Positions 43,038 through 48,710 of a stretch of 48,710 nt of DNA are shown here, piece after piece. Source of the stretch: Nitrospirota bacterium (lineage in GTDB: Bacteria; Nitrospirota; Thermodesulfovibrionia; Thermodesulfovibrionales; UBA6898); the NCBI GenBank assembly GCA_016217675.1, contig JACRHC010000102.1:1-48710 (forward strand), read 5' to 3'. Positions within the stretch are counted from its first letter, which is position 1. Each line of letters starts with the position of its first letter. The translations under genes were made by a program, and so were the position numbers. The notes under the pieces are model-generated. The model saw nothing but the letters and a program-made list of their open reading frames with translations. It was not told where the DNA came from and did no database searches.

Positions 43038-45955
43038 TAATTGACCGGCTTCCGTTCTAACTTCAGCAGAGCCTTTGCCACTTCAAATGATTTGTCTTCA
43101 TCAAAGAGAGCGAGCAACGCTTTGTAGAGTTTCGCCTTTAGCGCACGTTGGGCGTTGGCGTTGGTGCGCCAATGGGGATGAGCGTCGAAGAGGGCGTTGA
43201 TCTCAATGGCGGGAGTATGCGGATCGTCAAGTCCGTGTTGCCGTAGCACGACAAAGACCGAGAAAGTATCGGTGTCAAAATTTTTCTCGGTGCGTTCTTT
43301 TTGGATGCGATTGTATTCTTCGATGAGGGCTGCCGCTTGCTCTAACGCTTCTTTGGTTCCCACTTGGCGATCATCGTAAGAAGTACGGATCGCTTCGGCG
43401 CGTTCGCCGATGGAGAGTAAGTACGGTTGTTCGTTGGCGTTCGTATCTACTGTTACGGCGAGACTCTTGATCAGGTTGAATACTTTGACCGGCTCAGGTT
43501 CTTTGCCCGCTTTGATCGCCTCTAATGTCTCAGCGTTAATTTCATACACCGCGCGCGGCTCACGCACTCCTGTTGAAGTGACGTGTTGCTTCACCAAGTC
43601 AGCGGTCTTTGCTTGCAAGTCGGGGTCGGCAAAGACGCGTGGCGAAAAGTGCAGATGAATCTTGGCATAGAGATCGGAGAGACGCGTGTAATCGGTGACG
43701 AAGTCGCGCAAGAAAGCGTCGGGCGAGATAATTTCGTATAACGACTCGACTCGTTTAAAGAAACGAAAGAACTCTTCTCGTTTTTCTTTGTCAGCAAAAT
43801 GAGCAATGGCGGCATCAAGTGTTTTGTCGTCGCCGCCCCACGGCGCGAGTTGAAGATAGGCAGGCGCTTCCGCACGCATGGCGGCAGCAAAGGTGTTTTT
43901 GAGTAGGTCGAGATTATTGATGACCGCTTTCACTTCGTCGGAGTCAAAAGCTAACGCCTTCTCTAACTTCTCAAAGATGCCAACGAAATCTACCACGAAC
44001 CCGGCGGGCTTCTTCAAACCATCTTCATCTTCGTAAGGGCGATTGACGCGGGCGATGGCTTGAAGCAAGGTGTGATCGCGCATCGGCTTATCGAGATACA
44101 TGCAATACAAAACAGGCGCATCAAAGCCGGTAAGTAATTTATCGGTGACGATGAGAATTTTGGGGAGTGTGTTCTTCTTGATGAACGCTTTGCGGAGTTT
44201 CTTCTCGGCATCAGTATCCGATGATGGCGCGTCTTGCGTTTTATCGAATGGATACTGTGCGCGCACATAAAACTGTTGCAGTAGTTCTTTGTCGTTATGC
44301 GCCGCCGTGTAGACGACCACTGAATATTCAGATGGCAAGTATTTGTCGAGTGCTTGCTTATAGAGGGCACAGGCTTCGCGATCTACGCCAACTAGAAAGG
44401 CTTTGTAGCCCATCGGCTCGACGTTGGTACGATAGTGATTAGCGACGAACTGCGCCACCTTGCCCACGCGATCAGGGGATTTAAGAAACGTCTTGAGCGT
44501 CACCGCTCGATCCAGAATCTTATTTAGTTCATCAATATCACTGATGCCTTCCGTCTCAAGCAATTCGAGAAATTCTTTCTCCAGTTGTTCGCGCGGCACA
44601 CGCACGTCGTTATCTGCCAGCGAGTAATGCAGTGGCAAAGTCGTGCCATCGGTGATCGATTCGGCAATCGAGTATTTATCGAGATAACCTTGCGCGTCGT
44701 CTTTGCCAAAGGTCTTGAACGTCCCTTGCCCGTAAGAGGTGGCATCAATGGGGGTGCCGGTGAAACCGAGATAAGTGGCGTTAGGCAGCGCGCCCATCAG
44801 GTAGTTGCCCAGATCGCCGCCAGTCGTGCGGTGCGCTTCATCCACTAACACGTAGATGTTGGCGCGGGTGTTGAGGCGCGCCGCGATGTCATCGAATTTG
44901 TGAATCATCGAGACAATGAGTCCGCGATAATCATCAGCGAGCAGTTCGCGCAATCGCGCTTTGCTGTCGGCGAGCTCTACCGCTTTGAAGCCGTAGGCGC
45001 TGAGGTTGCCGAAGAGTTGCGATTCGAGTTCGTTGCGGTCAACGATCATCAGCACGGTGTTCTTGCCGAGGATGGGATGCGGTTGCGCCAATAATTTTTC
45101 GGCGGCGACGATTAGGGTGAAGGTCTTGCCCGACCCTTGTGTGTGCCAGATCAAACCCGAACGACGCTGCGGGTCGAGTGCCCGCGCCACCACTTTCTCC
45201 ACGGCGCGCGTTTGATGTTGGCGTAGGATGAACTTGCGCAGCTCATCATCTTTGCGGGTGAAGAGGATGTAATCGCGCAGAAGTGATAAGAGGCGCGGGC
45301 GATCAAAAAAAGATTTGACGCGACTCTCGAATGACTCATCATCCTTCCATTTGAAAAGATTTTTGCGATCCAGCGACCAGGTGCCGCCGTAGTAGAAATC
45401 GTGGAAGTGAGTCACGTCCCACACTTGCGGCGCAGTGACAAGTTCGGGCGTCTCACGGTGATACCGTCTCACTTGCGTCAGACCTTGTTCAATCCCGTCG
45501 CTTTTCTTTGCGCCTTTAGTTTCAACGAGCGCGATGGGGATGCCGTTGATGAGGAAGACGGCGTCGGCGCGGTTGGTGTGCCGCCCGTTGGTATACGACC
45601 ATTCGTCAGTGACGTGATAAAGATTATTTTCAGGATGATCGAAATCAATCAGCGTGAGATTGAGTTCGCGTTTTTGCTCGGAGTCATAAATGGATTTTTG
45701 TCCGCGCAGGTAGAGCAAGACTTGATAGTTTCCTTCAATGTCGGCGCGGACGTTTTCCAGTTGGCGGATGACGGCTTGGGGATCGAAGGTGAGGCGCGGG
45801 TTGAGTTTACGGAGTTGCGCCGCGAGAACATCGTTGAAGAACAAGCCCGTCTCACTGCCGCGCAAAGTGAGCGCATCGTCTTGTGCGATGTAGTGCCAAC
45901 CGATTTCGGTGGCATAGTGAATGAGTGGGTCTTGAACTTCGGTGCGCTCGGACAT
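43037..45955 (-). CDS. hsdR: Type I restriction-modification system restriction subunit HsdR
   Basis: 972 residues. The N-terminal nuclease domain has the PD-(D/E)xK pattern ending in ALVETKGAK; the translocase follows with Walker A WHTQGSGKTFT, DRNELESQL, DEAHRTT (motif II), GFTGTPI and the QAIARVNRPY arginine-finger motif. HsdR cuts DNA after ATP-driven translocation when joined to an HsdM/HsdS methylase, neither of which is in the window. GAGGGG precedes the start. Its first 36 codons occur a second time at 46760-46867 in diverged form, and a small-gene cassette lies between, so the 5' end has been rearranged. Confidence 0.92.
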   Translation of the reverse strand: MSERTEVQDPLIHYATEIGWHYIAQDDALTLRGSETGLFFNDVLAAQLRKLNPRLTFDPQAVIRQLENVRADIEGNYQVLLYLRGQKSIYDSEQKRELNLTLIDFDHPENNLYHVTDEWSYTNGRHTNRADAVFLINGIPIALVETKGAKKSDGIEQGLTQVRRYHRETPELVTAPQVWDVTHFHDFYYGGTWSLDRKNLFKWKDDESFESRVKSFFDRPRLLSLLRDYILFTRKDDELRKFILRQHQTRAVEKVVARALDPQRRSGLIWHTQGSGKTFTLIVAAEKLLAQPHPILGKNTVLMIVDRNELESQLFGNLSAYGFKAVELADSKARLRELLADDYRGLIVSMIHKFDDIAARLNTRANIYVLVDEAHRTTGGDLGNYLMGALPNATYLGFTGTPIDATSYGQGTFKTFGKDDAQGYLDKYSIAESITDGTTLPLHYSLADNDVRVPREQLEKEFLELLETEGISDIDELNKILDRAVTLKTFLKSPDRVGKVAQFVANHYRTNVEPMGYKAFLVGVDREACALYKQALDKYLPSEYSVVVYTAAHNDKELLQQFYVRAQYPFDKTQDAPSSDTDAEKKLRKAFIKKNTLPKILIVTDKLLTGFDAPVLYCMYLDKPMRDHTLLQAIARVNRPYEDEDGLKKPAGFVVDFVGIFEKLEKALAFDSDEVKAVINNLDLLKNTFAAAMRAEAPAYLQLAPWGGDDKTLDAAIAHFADKEKREEFFRFFKRVESLYEIISPDAFLRDFVTDYTRLSDLYAKIHLHFSPRVFADPDLQAKTADLVKQHVTSTGVREPRAVYEINAETLEAIKAGKEPEPVKVFNLIKSLAVTVDTNANEQPYLLSIGERAEAIRTSYDDRQVGTKEALEQAAALIEEYNRIQKERTEKNFDTDTFSVFVVLRQHGLDDPHTPAIEINALFDAHPHWRTNANAQRALKAKLYKALLALFDEDKSFEVAKALLKLERKPVN

Positions 45956-45972
45956 CGCCCCCTCGCAGGGTG

Positions 45973-46206
45973 TTACGCGGCGACGGGCAACTCTCGGACG
46001 TGTAAAATTTCTCGTCCTAAAAGCGGGCGCACATCTTTTGGAGTCAGGGTTAAGACTGCCACAGTTTCACCAGACGCGGTGACGAATTCAACTTCAAACG
46101 CGGTGCCATCAGGATAACGATGCACGACTGCGCCGACATCACCAGTGGTGAGGTTGTGTTTTGGAAAGTTGCGAGTTAGCGCGACAGTATCGAGTTCGCG
46201 GATCAT
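45973..46206 (-). CDS. DUF4926-domain protein
   Basis: 77 residues from ATG 46206 (the frame runs open further upstream but overlaps the DUF2283 gene). LDTVALTRNFPKHNLTTGDVG, then VVHRYPDGTAFEVEFV, is the DUF4926 pattern, a small SH3-like beta-barrel. Such genes commonly travel with DUF4258/DUF2283 pairs or toxin-antitoxin loci; the role is unproven. It lies 10 bp after the DUF2283 gene and 17 bp before hsdR, so hsdR is now expressed with this cassette. Confidence 0.8.
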   Translation of the reverse strand: MIRELDTVALTRNFPKHNLTTGDVGAVVHRYPDGTAFEVEFVTASGETVAVLTLTPKDVRPLLGREILHVRELPVAA

Positions 46207-46216
46207 CACAGCCCTC

Positions 46217-46426
46217 TTACGCCGCTGTTGATTCAAGCAATTCGTAAGCGACAGATTTGGGTTGACTGACGACCTGTGAAGCCGAGAGAATTTCAAACCG
46301 CACCACTTTGCCGTCGTAGCCGAAATCGGCGATGACGCCGGGGCGCACTTCATCAGAATCGCGGATGCGATCATCGCGCAAGGTAATCGTCAGCGTATCA
46401 GTTTCTTTATCGTAGACGATCTTCAT
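46217..46426 (-). CDS. DUF2283-domain protein (putative antitoxin partner)
   Basis: 69 residues matching DUF2283: MKIVYDKETDTLTITL, then SDEVRPGVIADFGYDGKVVR and FEILSASQVV. This small beta-rich family is usually encoded directly after a DUF4258 protein, as here (ATGA overlap with the upstream gene), and the pair is regarded as a toxin-antitoxin-like module. Confidence 0.85.
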   Translation of the reverse strand: MKIVYDKETDTLTITLRDDRIRDSDEVRPGVIADFGYDGKVVRFEILSASQVVSQPKSVAYELLESTAA

Positions 46427-46695
46427 GTTTTGTCTCCTTTGAGATACCGCTCGATCTGCGAAGTTTTGTATGCCGTGATGACTACCATCTCTGTTTCACT
46501 TTCCTCGACGATGATCCGTAACAACATTTCTTGATCGAGAACAGCATCCTGATACCGCTTCATATATATTTGCCGCTCTGAATGCCCTGCCTCTATCTTT
46601 TCGGGCTGGGTCAATGCTTGCTCCACCACTTCTTTTGGTATTTCACGATCTTTGAAGTTAGTGAGCGCGTGTTCGGTATAGCGAATGGGTTTCAT
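46423..46695 (-). CDS. DUF4258-domain protein (putative toxin)
   Basis: 90 residues with the DUF4258 layout: MKPIRYTEHALTNFKDREIP (RYTxHA...R), a central VEQALTQPEKIEAG, and LLRIIVEESETEMVVITAYKTS with the closing strand. The fold is related to RelE/BrnT-type RNases, so an RNA-cleaving toxin is plausible but unproven. GAGGG precedes the start. It forms a coupled pair with the DUF2283 gene. Confidence 0.8.
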   Translation of the reverse strand: MKPIRYTEHALTNFKDREIPKEVVEQALTQPEKIEAGHSERQIYMKRYQDAVLDQEMLLRIIVEESETEMVVITAYKTSQIERYLKGDKT

Positions 46696-46714
46696 CGTCC
46701 CTCAAAGTATCAGG

Positions 46715-46867
46715 CTAATTGGGGAGAGTGTCAATCATGCTTTTCATTATCACTTGTCGCGTCTCACTGCCGCGCAAAGTGAGCGCATCGTCTTGCGCGA
46801 TGTATTGCCAGCCGATCTCGGCGGCGTAGCGGATGAGTGGGTCTTGAACTTCGGTGCGTTCGGACAT
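46715..46867 (-). pseudogene. hsdR 5' fragment (36 codons plus a foreign tail)
   Basis: From ATG 46867 the frame reads MSERTEVQDPLIRYAAEIG and on to RGSET, the beginning of HsdR, then 14 unrelated residues before a TAG at 46715. It directly follows the 334-residue gene, which suggests the original hsdR started here until the small-gene cassette and a second hsdR allele replaced the rest. Confidence 0.75.
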
Positions 46868-46875
46868 AGATGCTT

Positions 46876-47880
46876 TCAGAGATCAATCGCATTCCAAGCA
46901 TCGTCAAAGGAAATTTCCCCTTTAGCCATTTTGCTCAACGTTTCATCTAACTCTGCTAGTGATGGAAGTCCTTTTATAACTAAGTTAGATGAGAATGAGA
47001 TACGCTTGAGAAGGGAATTTATTGACAACAAGATGTGCTCGCGTAGAACGTTCATAGTTTTAGCAAAACAGACGTGACGATAGAACTGATAATATTCAAG
47101 AGTCTGGTCTCGCCATAATTCACGACCAGCCCATCCCCACACAGCCGTTTCATTCGCCGCAATCAAGTCTTGTTGTTTGTGAAATTCTTTAAAATCGAAG
47201 GTGGGCAACTCCTTCTGTTCAGCCATAGCATCGTTGATAAATTTAGGTAGAGGTGTGCCGGATTTAATCAATGCTCGTAGTAATTGCGGATGGTTTTTGT
47301 ATCCTCCAAGTTGCTTGGGGATCTCAATGCGCCATACATCTGATGAAGGGATTAGTATAAAAGCACGTCTCCACTTTGCCCACTCGACTCTCGGAATGAT
47401 TTGCACATAGTGACTGCCTATATTAATAACCTGACCTGGAATATGTGATGCAAAAAACATTCGTTCAGGATCTGGTGGTTCTTCCCGAAGTTTCCTGCTA
47501 GGTGTCCTACGATCTTCGATCTGCCTTCCTCTAACAATTTCATGGAAAGTTAAACCTTTGTAGGCCAATTCAAAAGCGCATTGTTTAATAAACTCCGAAA
47601 TAGATTCTGTCAATGAATGTTGAACGTATCCATTGTGTGGGAATGCATAACGAATAATTTTTTCTACTTCTACATCAGGTGATGTCAGCTCAACAGTGAA
47701 TTTGTGTTTAGTACGAGCATGACTCCCTAGAGGCATAACATGTAGATGAACATCTTCGGCAAACATATGTACATGCGAAGAACTGATGAGATCGTTATCA
47801 GGACGAATAGAACCTGGTTGAAAAAAAGCAATAGATTTTCTTTTTGATGTTGAAGGATTCTTTCTCTGATCCTGAATCAT
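46876..47880 (-). CDS. Unknown 334-residue protein
   Basis: No family recognised. Sequence features are a beta-rich middle (HVHMFAEDVHLHVMPLGSHA, then INIGSHYVQIIPR), a possible portal/capsid-like helical C-terminal half, and a stop 8 bp before the hsdR fragment. Spacing of 18 bp from the upstream gene and AAAGGG before the ATG indicate an operon with the frameshifted gene at 47899 and formerly hsdR. A role linked to restriction or to an element sharing the locus is inferred from position only. Confidence 0.6.
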   Translation of the reverse strand: MIQDQRKNPSTSKRKSIAFFQPGSIRPDNDLISSSHVHMFAEDVHLHVMPLGSHARTKHKFTVELTSPDVEVEKIIRYAFPHNGYVQHSLTESISEFIKQCAFELAYKGLTFHEIVRGRQIEDRRTPSRKLREEPPDPERMFFASHIPGQVINIGSHYVQIIPRVEWAKWRRAFILIPSSDVWRIEIPKQLGGYKNHPQLLRALIKSGTPLPKFINDAMAEQKELPTFDFKEFHKQQDLIAANETAVWGWAGRELWRDQTLEYYQFYRHVCFAKTMNVLREHILLSINSLLKRISFSSNLVIKGLPSLAELDETLSKMAKGEISFDDAWNAIDL

Positions 47881-47898
47881 TTGCTTCTATCCCTTTCT

Positions 47899-48664
47899 TC
47901 AATCTTCATACAATTCATCATTTGATCCATCTTCGGACTCCCACCTTCTTTGCCGTTCCATTGCTTCTTTTATTCCATCTCGGATACCGAAATCTATACT
48001 ATCTGCTTCTGGAAATTCTTTTAGATAGAGATCAACGAAGATATTAATGCCATCATGGAAAGTCATCATACGCCAGGGTGATGTTCCGGCGATAGCACGA
48101 AGAAGCAGGCTGGGGTGTTCGACTACTTCTGCAGTATCTAGACCTATACTGCTCAATCCATCAAGATAGTGTCTGCTCATAGAGCGCAATGGGAGCGCTT
48201 GAAGCATTTGCTCGAAATTTATTTTCCATTGAGTTCGCAAAATAGATCTGCTTGTAAGCGCAAAAAGATTCTGATGAAAGGAAACAAAAGCACCTGTCAT
48301 CTTTAACCTATTTAAACGCTCGGCTTCACGAAAAAATATATCCCAAGATTTCTTGCAGATGTCCCAAAGGCGCGGCTCATTATGCAGTTCTGAAAAGATT
48401 TTGGCATATCCGCTTAGATCGATTAAATCTATAATGGGGTCGGTAAAAGTTGCTACTGCACTTCTCGTCTGCCATTCAGTGGTTTTAGTTTTTAGTTGCT
48501 CGTAAACCCCGAAGACACCTGTAAAATAAAGAGGAAATATTTCTTGTAGTAAATCTGAGTTATTATGAATTAACGTAACTTTTGTGCAATCATAAACGGA
48601 ATCGTGAAAAGCGATAAAAAAAGAACATTACCAACAGAATAAGGATGACGTACTCTTGAGCCAT
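47899..48664 (-). pseudogene. Membrane-anchored protein with a frameshift in a poly-A tract
   Basis: The intact 3' frame extends well upstream of its first ATG (48300) without a start codon, reading through SVYDCTKVTLIHNNSDLLQE and VYEQLKTKTTEWQTRSAV. It meets a run of seven A (48616-48622, T7 on the coding strand). Removing one base joins it to MAQEYVILILLVMFFF from ATG 48664, an N-terminal TM helix. The full protein would be about 254 residues with one TM anchor and a helical cytoplasmic domain. Either a true mutation, a sequencing error in the homopolymer, or slippage. No family recognised. Confidence 0.55.
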
Positions 48665-48710
48665 TTCAGCACGCAGGAATGGACATGGCTCAAAAACAAG
48701 ACACCCAACA

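Larger units (their letters stand above)
45848..46867 (-). repeat. Direct repeat of the hsdR 5' end flanking a small-gene cassette
   Basis: The first 108 bases of hsdR (45848-45955) recur at 46760-46867 in the same orientation, 912 bp apart. About ten bases differ, only three changing amino acids (H13R, T16A, H21Q), so the copies derive from two separate hsdR alleles, or an old duplication, rather than a fresh target duplication. Three small genes lie between. Confidence 0.85.

Noticed and set aside
48685..48710. Start of a plus-strand gene (ATG at 48685 after AGGA)
   Set aside because: Only 26 bases remain in the window, so coding cannot be supported.

Overview
The window is a bacterial accessory island of about 49 kb. 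Shine-Dalgarno sites are clear (GGAG/AAGGAG types), GTG and TTG starts are used occasionally, and base composition is moderate. The gene content points to a large-genome, possibly filamentous bacterium: CHAT/STAND NTPases, multi-GAF histidine kinases, Swt1-type HEPN, and many degenerate IS and recombinase genes. Chloroflexota is my best guess, from content only and with low confidence. No rRNA, tRNA or CRISPR array was seen.

Layout. (1) 1-7.9 kb is a mobile-element edge. It has a serine recombinase cut by an ISAzo13-like element, a small excisionase-type HTH gene followed by a palindrome and a candidate structured RNA with its own terminator, a 0.6 kb non-coding stretch with 11-bp-phased repeats, two very large overlapping tyrosine recombinases, an IS1182-type transposase remnant and a 5'-truncated third tyrosine recombinase. 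(2) 8.1-19.2 kb, plus strand: HEPN-Swt1 protein, GNAT acetyltransferase, STAND-CHAT protease, STAND-TPR protein, radical SAM/SPASM maturase and an alpha-helical-repeat/APH-kinase fusion, packed as an operon. (3) 19.2-19.9 kb, minus strand: a zinc-ribbon and two-TM pair. (4) 20.0-29.1 kb, plus strand: a second STAND-CHAT/STAND-TPR pair, near-identical in long blocks to the first, with three different genes between the partners (AAA ATPase, membrane-anchored AAA ATPase, two-TM beta-rich protein). (5) 29.2-40.2 kb, minus strand: a six-gene operon behind a strong consensus promoter. It encodes an SPFH-like protein, an unknown 355-aa protein, a tandem-S1/receiver/histidine kinase, a receiver/five-GAF/histidine kinase, a receiver/APH-like kinase and an AAA ATPase. 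(6) 40.4-42.3 kb: pseudogene scraps and three small genes rich in a repeated 10-mer. (7) 42.3-48.7 kb, minus strand: a second HTH-palindrome-RNA cassette, a YgjP-type metallopeptidase, type I restriction subunit HsdR, a three-gene DUF4926/DUF2283/DUF4258 cassette bracketed by a duplicated hsdR 5' end, and two unknown genes.

Working model (inference): 8-40 kb is one compound signalling and conflict system. The histidine kinases and receiver-linked APH kinase would sense and relay a signal. STAND/AAA NTPases would act as switches and scaffolds. CHAT proteases, and possibly the HEPN RNase, would be effectors. The radical SAM/kinase pair would covalently modify a component, and the TM and SPFH proteins would tie the assembly to the membrane. 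I know of no described system with this gene set. The two STAND-CHAT/STAND-TPR pairs look like duplicated sensor-effector units that diversify by segmental divergence.
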